A stretch of 47,480 nucleotides of DNA, from positions 1 to 47,480 of the IMG/VR virus record IMGVR_UViG_3300045004_000041, one strand, 5' to 3'. The notes beneath the pieces are model-generated. The model saw only the letters and a list, made by a program, of their open reading frames with translations, made no database searches and had not been told where the DNA came from. This document shows, in pieces, positions 1 through 8,296 of this stretch. Numbering within the stretch: position 1 is the stretch's first letter; every line of letters begins with the position of its first letter. This DNA comes from a virus. Both the position numbers and the translations under genes were made by a program.

Positions 1-602
1 CCCCGCCGGAGGCCGGGTCGCTGCGCGATCAGGATGACGTCGACCGGTACCGCGCCACCCGCGCCTTGAAGGACACGCCCCGCTGGGATCAGGCCCGCGC
101 CGACAATGAGATCGAGACGCCGACCGCGCCTCGGGTCTTTGACGAGGCGCTCGGCATTCGGTTCGAGCCCGCGCGCATGCCGACCCTGACCCGGCTCCTG
201 GGCCGGATGCTGGGGGACCTTGAGATCGTCCAGACCCCCGCCAAACGCGGCTTCTTCCGCCCACGTCCCTTCGTCACGGAACCGGCCGAAACCTGTTTCC
301 CGCCCGAGCCCTGGCTGGCGAACAGCGGCTCCTATCCTTCCGGCCACGCCGCCCTGGGCTGGGCCTGGGCCCTGGTCCTGGCTGAAATGGCGCCGGACCG
401 CGCCGACGCCGTCCTGGCCCGCGGCCTGGCCTATGGCGACAGCCGAATGATCTGCGGCGTCCACTACGCCAGCGACGTCGAGGCCGGCCGCCTGGTCGGC
501 GCCGCCCTGGTCGCCGCCCTGAAGGCGAATCCCGCCTTCCAGGCCGACTTCAGAATAGCCCGCAATGAACTGGAGGCGGCGCGCCTAGAGGCTGAGCGCT
601 GA
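1..602 (+). CDS. Class A / PAP2-type acid phosphatase, 5' end missing
   Basis: The 3' portion of a non-specific acid phosphatase of the PAP2 superfamily, normally a periplasmic enzyme removing phosphate from organic phosphomonoesters through a phospho-histidine. The reading frame is open to the left edge (codons start at base 3), so the start and any signal peptide lie outside. All three PAP2 signatures are visible: K-x6-RP (KRGFFRPRP), PSGH (in GSYPSGHA), and SR-x5-H-x3-D (SRMICGVHYASD). About 200 residues remain of a family usually 230-280 aa long, so most of the catalytic domain is present. It is the only gene here that looks like ordinary host chromosome and sits 63 bp left of the proposed prophage end. 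Substrate cannot be told from the sequence. Confidence 0.9.
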   Translation, partial: PPEAGSLRDQDDVDRYRATRALKDTPRWDQARADNEIETPTAPRVFDEALGIRFEPARMPTLTRLLGRMLGDLEIVQTPAKRGFFRPRPFVTEPAETCFPPEPWLANSGSYPSGHAALGWAWALVLAEMAPDRADAVLARGLAYGDSRMICGVHYASDVEAGRLVGAALVAALKANPAFQADFRIARNELEAARLEAER

Positions 603-664
603 CGACTGGACGCAGGCGAACAGCTCCGGGGCGAGCTTCCGTTTCACTCATGCTTCCAAGGAGG

Positions 665-676
665 TGGCGGAGACGG
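665..676. other. Candidate attL core
   Basis: TGGCGGAGACGG, identical to 43615-43626. It lies between the phosphatase gene and the integrase, with GTGCCA sites on its integrase side. The sequence resembles the reverse complement of the 3' end of many bacterial tRNA-Ser genes, a common tyrosine-integrase target, but no tRNA body is attached here. Confidence 0.5.
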
Positions 677-737
677 TGCCACGCAATCCTGCAAAACCGG
701 GCTTTTGTCTACAGGCATCGTGCCAAGCTGGCACGAT
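676..737. repeat. Integrase-side GTGCCA sites and a perfect inverted repeat
   Basis: GTGCCA occurs at 676-681 and 720-725, with its complement TGGCAC at 729-734. The last two form a perfect 9-bp inverted repeat, ATCGTGCCA/TGGCACGAT, at 717-725 and 729-737 with a 3-base centre. There is no T-run on either side, so it is not a good terminator. The same hexamer is heavily repeated at the other prophage end (43381-43573), so these are best read as integrase or excisionase arm-type binding sites. Confidence 0.5.
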
Positions 738-758
738 TACCCGTGACTTTAACGGATA

Positions 759-767
759 TTGCGTTGA
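759..767 (-). promoter_or_regulatory. TCAACGCAA motif, copy 1 (next to int)
   Basis: TTGCGTTGA on the plus strand, that is TCAACGCAA on the minus strand, just past the integrase stop codon. It shares the 13-mer GCGTCAACGCAAT with the copy at 34488. It is one of five copies of this 9-mer, all in or beside intergenic DNA of the prophage. The bound protein is unknown. Confidence 0.4.
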
Positions 768-771
768 CGCA

Positions 772-1965
772 CTATGCGGCATCGCGTTTTTGCTTACCCT
801 TCACCAGTCCCTTGAGGTCGTCGGCGATGATGTGGCCGTAGCGGTCAGCGGTGATCTTCACGCTGCTATGCCCGGCGAAGCGACTGACCAGAGTCAGGCT
901 CTCCTTGTTCCGAAGCATGTCCGTGATCGTCGTGTGTCGCAAGGTATGGAACTTCACATCGTCGATGTTCTGCCCCGCCTTCTTCACGCCCTCGCGGACG
1001 CGGCGCCATTTCCAATCCATCGTCGAGGTGTGCCACGGGAACAGGCGACCATCCGGCGACAGCATCCGCAGGACCGGAAGCATATCGACGATGGCTTGGG
1101 AGGCAGGGAGGGTTTTGCCTTTCCCGTTCTTGAGCCGTGCGATCTTGGCGAGGCCGGTGCGAGCCAGTTCCGCCGGGGTGGCCTCACGGAAGCGCGGCCA
1201 AGCGATGATCGTGTCCCCGTCCCCATCGACGCTGATCCATTCGTCGCGAAGCATGAGGGCTTCACCCTTGCGGCAAGCAGTGTCGAGAAGGAACCTGACG
1301 AAGAACCCGAACCGCTTCCAATCATTGGCCGGGTTCTCGATCTCATAGTCCCCGATCACCTTGAAGATGGCGACGACCTCGGCCTTGGTCAGCGTCCGCT
1401 CTTGGACGTTGTTGACCCTGATCGTCGGGAACGGCGGCTTGGCGAAGAGGATCGGTTTCTTGTCCGGTCCCTGCATCTTGGTCGCCTTGTCGAGCGCACC
1501 CGACAGCACTTCCAGCTTGCGCTTGACCGTCGCCGGTGCTGCCCGTCCGCTCTTGCGTCCACCCCGGAGAGCCAACGTCTCGGCGATCTCTTCAAGCCGG
1601 AAGGCATGAAGGTCCGACAGCAGGTCTTCCCCGCAAATCTCCCGCAGGATTTTGGCGGTGGATTTCAGCGTGGCTTGGGAGCGGTGCGTCTTCCAGATGG
1701 TCTTCTCGCAGTGGTCGAACAGGTCGTTGACGGTCATGCCCTTGGGCTTTCCATCCTCGTCCTTCTTCACGGCGGGCTTGGCCATCTGCTCGGCGGAAAT
1801 GCCGAGTGCGATTTGCGGGGCCATCATGATCGCTGTCCGCCTGTCGCGGCTCTTGGTCGAGACGCGATGGCGTTGGCCATCCTCTCCCTTGAACTCGACA
1901 ATCCAGATGCCGTTCGGACGCTGTTTCACGTCCCATGCGGTCTCGATGTTAGCCTGATACGTCAT
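772..1965 (-). CDS. int: Tyrosine-family phage integrase
   Basis: Site-specific recombinase that would insert and excise the prophage by strand exchange through a 3'-phosphotyrosine. The 397-aa protein has an N-terminal arm-binding and SAM-like core-binding half (about 1-185) and a C-terminal catalytic domain. The active-site set is complete: R232 (TACRKGEA), H340 and R343 (FHTLRHT), H366 (AGHSS) and nucleophile Y376 (DRYGH). It starts at ATG 1965 with GGAG just upstream and overlaps the preceding regulator gene by 17 bp, so the two are probably co-transcribed leftward. It lies 96 bp from the proposed attL, the usual place for int. No truncation or missing residue is seen. Confidence 0.95.
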   Translation of the reverse strand: MTYQANIETAWDVKQRPNGIWIVEFKGEDGQRHRVSTKSRDRRTAIMMAPQIALGISAEQMAKPAVKKDEDGKPKGMTVNDLFDHCEKTIWKTHRSQATLKSTAKILREICGEDLLSDLHAFRLEEIAETLALRGGRKSGRAAPATVKRKLEVLSGALDKATKMQGPDKKPILFAKPPFPTIRVNNVQERTLTKAEVVAIFKVIGDYEIENPANDWKRFGFFVRFLLDTACRKGEALMLRDEWISVDGDGDTIIAWPRFREATPAELARTGLAKIARLKNGKGKTLPASQAIVDMLPVLRMLSPDGRLFPWHTSTMDWKWRRVREGVKKAGQNIDDVKFHTLRHTTITDMLRNKESLTLVSRFAGHSSVKITADRYGHIIADDLKGLVKGKQKRDAA

Positions 1966-2437
1966 GGTCTCCGTCCTTGCTCTGTCCAGTGGCTACGGTT
2001 CGACGGAGTTGGTTTGCGATGGCTTCTCCCTTTTCGGTCAAGCGGATGACTTTGCGGCGTTGGTCGTCTTCGTCGGTTTCGAGCTTGATCCAGCCCAGCC
2101 CATCGGGGTCGCGCTTGGTCGGCTCCATGAGCAGTTGATAGGACCGGCCAATGGACTGGCCGAAGATCGGCTCGCCCGTGTTGTCGGCGCCCGCGATCTC
2201 TTTGAGGTCGCTGATGATGATCGACTTACCGAGGCTGTTGGCTTCGACGATCAGCGCGAAGGCGTAGATTTGGCGCAGCGATGTGCGCGGCGGGATTTCG
2301 TAGGCGATGATCTGCAACGCCTTCGCCAGAGCCATGAACTGGCCCGCCCCTTCCTTGAGGCGGCTCGGCGCCTTGAGGTCGATGCCCTCGACGACAGAGC
2401 CTTGAAGTTCTTCGGAGGATTTGCGGCGACGGGGCAT
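1949..2437 (-). CDS. Winged-helix (MarR-like) DNA-binding regulator, candidate lysogeny control
   Basis: A 162-aa protein with a basic N-terminus (MPRRRK) and a C-terminal winged-helix-like part: a helical segment around SLRQIYAFALIVE, a recognition-helix-like stretch, then a wing ending in RRKVIRLTEKGEAIA, a phrase typical of MarR-family proteins. I chose ATG 2437 because AAGGA lies nine bases upstream. An in-frame ATG at 2488 would add 17 residues but has its GAGG only two bases away. The gene is transcribed away from the RNA polymerase gene across a 212-bp spacer holding operator-like repeats, and overlaps int. Position suggests a switch between lysogeny and RNAP expression; that role is inference. 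Confidence 0.6.
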   Translation of the reverse strand: MPRRRKSSEELQGSVVEGIDLKAPSRLKEGAGQFMALAKALQIIAYEIPPRTSLRQIYAFALIVEANSLGKSIIISDLKEIAGADNTGEPIFGQSIGRSYQLLMEPTKRDPDGLGWIKLETDEDDQRRKVIRLTEKGEAIANQLRRTVATGQSKDGDHDVSG

Positions 2438-2526
2438 CTTTGGCGGTCCTTTTACGGGTCTGCCAAACGATTGCTCTGAGTCACCCATTTCCTCAATTGA
2501 AAACAGGGTTTGGATAGCGGCCTCCT

Positions 2527-2591
2527 GTGGCTGGTGAGAACCCCTATGTGCCACAGCAAGGAAGATGTGGTCAACGCAATTATGGGCGTTG
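2527..2591. promoter_or_regulatory. Operator-like inverted repeats between regulator and RNAP
   Basis: Two inverted repeats lie in the divergent spacer. One has arms CTGTGGC and GCCACAG inside 2525-2556. The other is CAACGC-N8-GCGTTG at 2572-2591, and its left half is part of a TCAACGCAA motif at 2571-2579 that recurs near int and the ArdC gene. They are placed where a repressor could control both the leftward regulator-int operon and rightward RNAP transcription. No convincing sigma70 hexamer pair could be picked by eye. Confidence 0.4.
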
Positions 2592-2649
2592 TTGCGCGTC
2601 GTCGGTTCTGCCCGGCGTTAAGCCTCCGCGCTCCCATGATAAGTAGAAG

Positions 2650-5070
2650 GTGCGAGAAGCCTTCAAAGACAAACTGGCGCGACAGATCGCGCTTGAGGAC
2701 GAGAGCCGTGCGCTCGGCGCCAGCCGATATCGTGCGCGCCGCCCGCTACCGTGGCGACATGAACCCTCCAGCACGGACGAGGAAGGCGACCTGCCTCCCG
2801 GCCGTCAGCTACTGCGTCTGGCCATCCAGCCCACCGCCGAAGCGATCCGGTCGTTCTGCGACATCGTGAACCACGGCGGCGGTGCCCGCACCCCGGAAGC
2901 TGCTCTGATCCTCTCCAGTGTCGGCGCCGAAGAGGCCGCCTATCTGACCGGCCGCGTGATCCTGTCCGCCGCAGCCGAAGGCAAGAAGCTGACCGCGACC
3001 GCCATCGCCGTCGCCGACGCCATCATCGAGCACGGCCAGATGGAGACCCTTCGCCGCGCCCGCGCCGATGTCTTCAAAGGCGTCCTCCGCGTTCAGGCGC
3101 ACGGCGTCCGCTCGGCCAAGATGAAGCGCAAAATCCAGAACGTCATGACCGAACACGGCGTGGATCAGTCGTTCCCGCTGGCCATGCGTATCCGCACCGG
3201 CGTCAAGGCCATCGAACTGTTCTGCGATGCGACCGGCCTGTTCGCCATCGAGAGCCAAGGCCAGCGCACCAAGTATGTCCGCCCGACCGAGGCCGTTCAC
3301 AAATGGCTGGAGCAGCAACACGCCCGCTGCGAACTGCTGGAGCCGATCAACCTTCCTATGATCGTGCGTCCGCGCCGTTGGTCGTCGCCATTCAAGGGCG
3401 GCTACGTCACCAAGCAGCCCGGCAACCGTCTCGTGAAACAGGCGAACGCCGCCTATCACGATCAGCTTCGCGACCACATGATGCCCGGCGTCTATGACGC
3501 CGTGAACGCGGTGCAGGAGACGGCGTGGAAGATCAACCCACCCATCCTCGCGATCATGCGCGAAATCTGGGACGGCGGCGGCGTCCTCGGCGATCTCCCG
3601 GCGCGTAATCCGCAGCCGATCCCGCCACGTCCGGCGGACTATGCGGAGAACGAAGAGGCCGCCAACCGCTGGAAGCGCGAGGCGTCGGACATCCACGACC
3701 TCAACGCCAAGAACGTCAGCCAGCGGCTGGCCCTATCGCAACGCCTCTGGGTCGCGACGAAGTTCGCCGACGAGGAAGAAATCTTCTTCCCACACTCGGT
3801 GGATTTCCGAGGCCGCGTCTATCCGCTGTCCACCGGCGGGCCGAACCCGCAGGGTGATGATGTCGCCAAGTCTCTCCTGACTTTCGCCAAGGGCGAGCCG
3901 ATCACTCATGACGGCGCCCGCTGGCTGGCGATCCACCTCGCCGGTCTGTTCGGCATCGACAAGGTTCCGTTCGAAGAACGGGTCCAATGGGTTCACGCCA
4001 ACCAAGCCGCCATCCTCGACAGCGCAGCGGAACCCCTCGACGGGCAACGGTTCTGGGCCACGGCCGATAGCCCCTTCATGGCTCTGGCCGCCTGTATGGA
4101 ATGGGCGGGCTACATCAACGAGGGCGCCGATTTCATCAGCCATCTGCCTGTCAGCCTCGACGGGTCGAACTCCGGCCTCCAGCATTTCAGCGCAATGCTC
4201 CGCGATCCCATCGGAGCCAAGGCAGTCAACCTCGAACCGGGCGACCGTCCGCAGGACATCTACAGCGATGTCGCCCGCGACGTTCAGGCCAAGGTCAACG
4301 ACAGCTACGACCCCGACGCCACGGCGTGGAAGGGCAACAAGGTCACGCGCAAGATCACCAAGCGTCCGGTGATGACCTTCACCTACTCGGCCACGAAATA
4401 CGGCTACTGCGACCAAATCCTCCAGACCCTTCGCGAGATCGACGGCGAGGGTCAGCCCTACCTCGACGCCGACAACTATCTGGCCGCGCGCTACATGGCG
4501 GCCGAAATCTGGGACGGCGTTCAGGGCACGGTCGTCGCCGCCGCAGAGGCCATGGCGTGGCTGCGAACTGTGGCGTCGATCATGACCAAAGCTGGCGTCC
4601 CGATCCGCTGGACGGCGCCGACAGGCTTCCCGGTTCTCCAGACATACGCCAGCCGCAAGACCGGCCGGGTGGTGGTGACATATAAGGGCCAGCGCATCCG
4701 GCTCGAAACCAAGATCGAGCAACGCAAGCTGGACTCCAAACGTCAGGCCAACGGCATCAGCCCAAACCTGATCCACAGCATGGACGCCTCGCACCTCATG
4801 GGTGTGGCCAACCGCTGCTACGACCACGACATCCGTTCGTTGGCCGTGGTCCACGACAGTTTCGGGGTCCACGCGGCGCGAGCTTCAGAGCTTCAAAGCA
4901 TCCTCCGCAACACCTTCGCCGATCTCTACGAGACGAACTGGCTTGAGGTCTTCCGCGAAGAGTTCGTTTCGCAGCTACCGCCCGAGTGGGCCGACCAAAT
5001 CCCGCCGGTTCCAGACCTCGGCGACTTCGACATCCAGAGCGTTCGACGCTCTGATTACCTGTTCGCGTGA
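2650..5070 (+). CDS. T7-type single-subunit DNA-directed RNA polymerase
   Basis: Phage RNA polymerase that would transcribe the late genes from its own promoters. The 806-aa protein is somewhat shorter than T7 gp1 (883 aa). The N-terminus (RQIALEDESRALG) matches the family. Catalytic motifs are all present: motif A with D504 (SLDGSNSGLQHFS), motif B with K571 and Y579 (KRPVMTFTY), the NGISPNLIHSMDASH segment, and motif C with D736 (VVHDSFG). These correspond to T7 D537, K631, Y639 and D812. The start is GTG 2650, the first possible codon after an in-frame TAG; its ribosome-binding site is weak. Only about 1.7 kb separates it from the portal gene, whereas T7 has its replication module there. 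I could not recognise a repeated phage promoter by eye. Confidence 0.97.
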   Translation: MREAFKDKLARQIALEDESRALGASRYRARRPLPWRHEPSSTDEEGDLPPGRQLLRLAIQPTAEAIRSFCDIVNHGGGARTPEAALILSSVGAEEAAYLTGRVILSAAAEGKKLTATAIAVADAIIEHGQMETLRRARADVFKGVLRVQAHGVRSAKMKRKIQNVMTEHGVDQSFPLAMRIRTGVKAIELFCDATGLFAIESQGQRTKYVRPTEAVHKWLEQQHARCELLEPINLPMIVRPRRWSSPFKGGYVTKQPGNRLVKQANAAYHDQLRDHMMPGVYDAVNAVQETAWKINPPILAIMREIWDGGGVLGDLPARNPQPIPPRPADYAENEEAANRWKREASDIHDLNAKNVSQRLALSQRLWVATKFADEEEIFFPHSVDFRGRVYPLSTGGPNPQGDDVAKSLLTFAKGEPITHDGARWLAIHLAGLFGIDKVPFEERVQWVHANQAAILDSAAEPLDGQRFWATADSPFMALAACMEWAGYINEGADFISHLPVSLDGSNSGLQHFSAMLRDPIGAKAVNLEPGDRPQDIYSDVARDVQAKVNDSYDPDATAWKGNKVTRKITKRPVMTFTYSATKYGYCDQILQTLREIDGEGQPYLDADNYLAARYMAAEIWDGVQGTVVAAAEAMAWLRTVASIMTKAGVPIRWTAPTGFPVLQTYASRKTGRVVVTYKGQRIRLETKIEQRKLDSKRQANGISPNLIHSMDASHLMGVANRCYDHDIRSLAVVHDSFGVHAARASELQSILRNTFADLYETNWLEVFREEFVSQLPPEWADQIPPVPDLGDFDIQSVRRSDYLFA

Positions 5071-5106
5071 GCCGTCAGCCCGCTATTGAACAACCGAACC
5101 AATCCC

Positions 5107-5394
5107 ATGAACCCTCTTCCCTCAATCGGTGATCGCGTCCGCACGGACTCGACGGTCGCCATCCTGCGCGAGCCAGCATTCGAACTGCTTTCGCGCATAC
5201 AAGACGCCAATCCTTCGGATCAGGTCCGGGCCTTGTTTCTGGTTGCAGCCGTGATCTCCGACGCCATTGGCATCGACGGTCATGACGCCCTGAACAGCGC
5301 GAAGCGAATGCTCTCGACGGCGGAAGGCCCGCACACCGTCCACGTCCAAGCGATCCGCGACTATGCTGACGGCGAGTTGCGCCGGATTGATTGA
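5107..5394 (+). CDS. Hypothetical protein, 95 aa
   Basis: Unrecognised small protein, mostly helical, with the phrase DQVRALFLVAAVISDAIG in the middle. It follows RNAP by 36 bp in the same direction and overlaps the next frame by four bases (TTGA), so translation may be coupled. ATG 5107 is preferred; an upstream TTG at 5086 is possible. No strong ribosome-binding site precedes either. Its place matches the small host-takeover and replication genes of lytic T7-like phages, but no motif supports a function. Confidence 0.55.
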   Translation: MNPLPSIGDRVRTDSTVAILREPAFELLSRIQDANPSDQVRALFLVAAVISDAIGIDGHDALNSAKRMLSTAEGPHTVHVQAIRDYADGELRRID

Positions 5395-5717
5395 AGCCTG
5401 ATCCGTCAGTCTTCGTCGCGCTGGCCCGGCCGATGCAGTCGGACGCCGCGCACTTCCTCATGCCGACAGACTTGGCCGACGAGGCGTCAGCTTGGCTCCT
5501 GTCGCAGGGCATCCAGCACGATTGGAACGACCTCTACATCATGGGGCGCGAGCCTACCGGCGGAACCCTGATCTCGATTGCCGATCCCAAAGGCGCACTG
5601 GCGTTCAGGATGTGGGGGACTGATGATGTCGTCGGGCCTGTCTCTTTCGGTTCGACACCACACGCTGACACCGTTCGCTGCACGTCAGTCTCGGCTTGCC
5701 GACCCGCAAGTAGGTGA
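5391..5717 (+). CDS. Hypothetical protein, TTG start
   Basis: A 108-aa reading frame starting at TTG 5391, overlapping the previous stop. The first ~85 residues have ordinary protein composition. The last ~35 (after LAFRMWGTDD) lie antisense to the 3' end of the zinc-finger gene on the other strand and look like shadow sequence. It is either a genuine convergent overlap or a gene whose original 3' end was replaced when the minus-strand gene arrived. No family recognised. Confidence 0.45.
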   Translation: MKPDPSVFVALARPMQSDAAHFLMPTDLADEASAWLLSQGIQHDWNDLYIMGREPTGGTLISIADPKGALAFRMWGTDDVVGPVSFGSTPHADTVRCTSVSACRPASR

Positions 5718-6021
5718 AGTCAGCAGCGCATCCGGCGCACTTGGTCGTGACCTCAAGGCCCGTGCCTCTGGCCTCGGGCATGCCGACCGAGCGTCGCTTC
5801 GCGGCCATCACCTTGCAGCGATCATTGCAGAACCTTCTGGCTTGGCTCGATAGCGGAAGCTCGTTCCCGCAGTAGGCACAGCCGCCTTCGTCTTCTTTGA
5901 GAAGTCGTGGAGCGGGCGCCTCCTCTTCAATCGAGTGGGGCGCCAGCAGTCCTTCGATCTTCTCGGCCCACCGGCCCTCTGATTTCAGCATCCCGTATTT
6001 AACGCGGATGCCCCTTCCCAT
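5605..6021 (-). CDS. Small protein with two Cys4-type zinc-finger motifs, against the late-gene direction
   Basis: A 138-aa protein with two treble-clef-like cysteine clusters: CAYCG-N...FCNDRC at about 48-70 and CAGC...TCSERC at about 94-118, each followed by basic residues. Such CxxC...CxxxC modules occur in DNA-binding finger proteins and in some HNH-associated proteins; no catalytic HNH is visible. It is the only minus-strand gene between RNAP (2650) and the large terminase (ends 28329). It starts at ATG 6021 with a weak ribosome-binding site and converges on the frame ending at 5717. It may be a late arrival (moron) or a regulator expressed in lysogeny. Zinc binding is inferred from cysteine spacing. 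Confidence 0.6.
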   Translation of the reverse strand: MGRGIRVKYGMLKSEGRWAEKIEGLLAPHSIEEEAPAPRLLKEDEGGCAYCGNELPLSSQARRFCNDRCKVMAAKRRSVGMPEARGTGLEVTTKCAGCAADFTYLRVGKPRLTCSERCQRVVSNRKRQARRHHQSPTS

Positions 6022-6047
6022 TCCATTTTCTCGAAAGGGCTGACGCC

Positions 6048-6233
6048 ATGAATTTCGTCCGCGACTACATCCTCCCGCGCCTCAAAGAGCGCAGCACCTA
6101 CGTCGGCCTCGTCGCCCTCGCGACCGCCTTCGGCATCGTCATTGATCCGGCTCTTGTCGATGTCGCACTGGCAGTCGGCGCCGCTGTTGGCGGCGTGGTT
6201 TCCATCGTCTGGAAAGACAAGCCCGCCGCGTGA
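6048..6233 (+). CDS. Holin-like small membrane protein
   Basis: A 61-aa protein with two hydrophobic segments (about 18-33 and 36-56), a charged N-terminus (LPRLKERS) and a short positively charged tail (WKDKPAA). Size and layout fit a small phage holin or a related membrane protein that controls lysis timing; the phrase LPRLKERSTYVGL is typical of small phage membrane proteins from memory. A GAAAGG lies just upstream. The next gene overlaps its stop codon (GTGA). No separate endolysin gene was found nearby, so a lysis role is likely but not proven. Confidence 0.55.
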   Translation: MNFVRDYILPRLKERSTYVGLVALATAFGIVIDPALVDVALAVGAAVGGVVSIVWKDKPAA

Positions 6234-6448
6234 GCGACCGTCATCAGCCCACCGCCCACGGTGCGGACAACACCTTCCCGACCAATATCCCCGACCTGAT
6301 ACTTTGGCTCGACAAGCACTGCCCGGAGCCGATGCCGCGCCCCGGCCAGACGATTGAGGAAGTGATGTTCGCCGCTGGCCGCCGCGACTTCGCGCGCCAG
6401 ATCAAACGCCAGTTCGAGCGATCCCTTGAGCGGCCGAACGCCCTTTAA
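6230..6448 (+). CDS. Hypothetical protein, 72 aa, GTG start
   Basis: Starts at GTG 6230 inside the stop region of the holin-like gene (GTGA overlap). It contains NIPDLILWLDKHCPEP, then a basic helical C-terminus rich in Arg. T7-like phages often have one or two small unassigned genes just before the portal. No family recognised. Confidence 0.6.
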   Translation: MSDRHQPTAHGADNTFPTNIPDLILWLDKHCPEPMPRPGQTIEEVMFAAGRRDFARQIKRQFERSLERPNAL

Positions 6449-6460
6449 GGAGATCGCCCC

Positions 6461-6766
6461 ATGTGCCTCTTCAAGAAACCGAAGGTGGTTTCAGCCCCCG
6501 TCGCGGCCGACGCACCCATCCTTCGCAACCCCTACCTCGACGGTCTTGATGCCGTGGTTCGTGCCCGTCAGGGCGGCGTCCGCTCGCTGACTATCCGTAA
6601 GGCCACGGGCACCGCGACGACTGGAAACCCAACCGTCAGCCCCGTTCCTTCGACGCCGCCTGTCACCGGCGGATCAGGCGTCGGTTCCGGCTCCAGCCTG
6701 ACCGACCTGACGACCATGCGTCCGACGCTGGCGATCACGAACAGAACCCTCTCTTCGAAAGTCTAA
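6461..6766 (+). CDS. Small pre-portal phage protein
   Basis: A 101-aa protein starting MCLFKKPK, with a helical start and a low-complexity Gly/Ser/Thr/Pro tail (PVTGGSGVGSGSS). It has a good ribosome-binding site, AAGGAG eight bases before ATG. Short proteins with an N-terminal Met-Cys and a disordered tail are common directly upstream of the portal in T7-like marine and alphaproteobacterial podoviruses, and some are virion components. The specific role is unknown. Confidence 0.65.
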   Translation: MCLFKKPKVVSAPVAADAPILRNPYLDGLDAVVRARQGGVRSLTIRKATGTATTGNPTVSPVPSTPPVTGGSGVGSGSSLTDLTTMRPTLAITNRTLSSKV

Positions 6767-6775
6767 CCCCACCGC

Positions 6776-8296
6776 ATGAAGACCGCAGCAGCGCGTTTCA
6801 GCGCGCTGTCTGTTGCTCGCAACTCCGTTCTGGAGAAGGCGCGTCAAGCATCGCGCCTGACCATTCCCGGCCTGATCCCAGAGCCGGGCCAGAACGAACA
6901 CTACACCCCGAGCCAACCCTATCAGTCGGCGGGCGCCCACGGCCTCCGCAGCCTGTCGGCCCGGTTGCTTTCGACCCTGTTCCCGACATCGGTTCAGTTC
7001 TTCCGACTGGAACTCGACGCCTTCGCGGCGGCGCAGCTTCAGGCCGACAAGAACAACGTAGACACCCGCCTCTCGCAGGTCGCCGAAACGACCGCCGCGA
7101 TGATGGACGACCTCAAGGTTCGTCCCGCGCTGGGCGAAATCATCAAGCAACTGATCGCAGCGGGCAACGTCGTCGGCTACCTGCCGCAGGACCGCGCGCC
7201 TCGCGTCTATCGCATCGACCAGTTCGTGTTGAAGCGAGACAACTACGGTCAGTTCACCGACATCATCATCCAAGAGAAGGTCTGGCCTTCCACGCTTCCC
7301 GAGGCCGTTCGCACCGCCCTCGGCGTGAAGCTGGACCCGAACAAGGATGAGCAGCAGGTCGATGTCTACACCGTCGTCGAACAGCGCGACGGCCTCGTCA
7401 CCCACTGGCAAGAGATCGAAGGCAAGGAAGTCCCCGGCACGAAGTCGGACGCCATCCCGACCGATCAGGCCGGTTGGCTTGCGCCCCGCTGGAGCGTCGT
7501 TCCCGGTAGCGATTACGGCCGCAGCCACATCACCGAATATCTCGGCGACCTCCTGTCGATGGAGGACAACTACAAGGCCATCACGCAGTTCGCGGCCATC
7601 GCCTCGCGCGTGGTCACGGTCGTCAATCCGAGTTCATCGCTCGATGTCGCAGAACTCGCGGCGGCTGAATCCGGCGACTACCTCTATGGCGAGCCTGATG
7701 CGATCCAGACGCTCGGTCTGAACAAGTCGCAGGACTTTGCCGTCATCAAAGACGTGACGATGACCATTGAGGCGCGGGTGAAGGAAGCCTTCCTCGTCAC
7801 TCAATTCCGCAATGCAGAGCGCGTCACCGCCGAGGAAATCCGCAGCCAGTCCGAAGAACTGGAGAACGGCTTGGGCGGCTCCTTCTCGGTGCTGGCTTCC
7901 GAACTCCAGCAGCCGATTGCGTCGCGCTATCTCTACGTCGCCGCACAGCGAAACCTCATCCCCCCGATCCCTGACGGCATCCGTCCCAAGATCGTGACGG
8001 GTCTGGCTGCGCTTGGTCGAGCCGCTGAGGTCAACCGCCTCCGCACGTTCGCCGCCGACGCCATCCAAATCCTGACGCCGCAAGTCTTCGCCAGCCTCGT
8101 GAACGCCCCGTCGTTCTTGAGCCGCCTTGGCAATGAACACGGTGTCTCAAGCCTCGAAACCCTCCTGAAGACGGAGGAACAAATGGCCCAAGAGCAGCAG
8201 CAAGCCATGGCGCAACAGGCCATGCAAGCCGCGACCCCGGCCATCGCGGAAGCCGCCATCGGCGCGGCTACCCAAGACCCTAACCAAGGAACTTAA
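6776..8296 (+). CDS. Portal / head-to-tail connector protein (T7 gp8-like)
   Basis: A dodecameric ring at the capsid vertex through which DNA enters and leaves and to which the tail attaches. The 506-aa protein (T7 gp8 is 536 aa) has the family hallmarks: an N-terminal LRSLSARLLSTLFPTS segment, a central PRWSVVPGSDYGRSHITEY block, then LLSMEDNYKAITQFAAIASR, and a C-terminal Gln/Ala-rich tail (EEQMAQEQQQ). It is followed by the scaffold gene with stop and start overlapping (TAATG). No obvious ribosome-binding site precedes ATG 6776, which is nine bases after the previous stop, so reinitiation is possible. Confidence 0.95.
   Translation: MKTAAARFSALSVARNSVLEKARQASRLTIPGLIPEPGQNEHYTPSQPYQSAGAHGLRSLSARLLSTLFPTSVQFFRLELDAFAAAQLQADKNNVDTRLSQVAETTAAMMDDLKVRPALGEIIKQLIAAGNVVGYLPQDRAPRVYRIDQFVLKRDNYGQFTDIIIQEKVWPSTLPEAVRTALGVKLDPNKDEQQVDVYTVVEQRDGLVTHWQEIEGKEVPGTKSDAIPTDQAGWLAPRWSVVPGSDYGRSHITEYLGDLLSMEDNYKAITQFAAIASRVVTVVNPSSSLDVAELAAAESGDYLYGEPDAIQTLGLNKSQDFAVIKDVTMTIEARVKEAFLVTQFRNAERVTAEEIRSQSEELENGLGGSFSVLASELQQPIASRYLYVAAQRNLIPPIPDGIRPKIVTGLAALGRAAEVNRLRTFAADAIQILTPQVFASLVNAPSFLSRLGNEHGVSSLETLLKTEEQMAQEQQQAMAQQAMQAATPAIAEAAIGAATQDPNQGT

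Noticed and set aside
664-2049. 461-aa plus-strand open frame opposite the integrase
   Set aside because: Fully antisense to int, which has all catalytic residues; composition is that of a GC-rich shadow frame.
3733-4872. 379-aa minus-strand frame inside RNAP
   Set aside because: Antisense to conserved RNAP motifs; no family features or ribosome-binding site.
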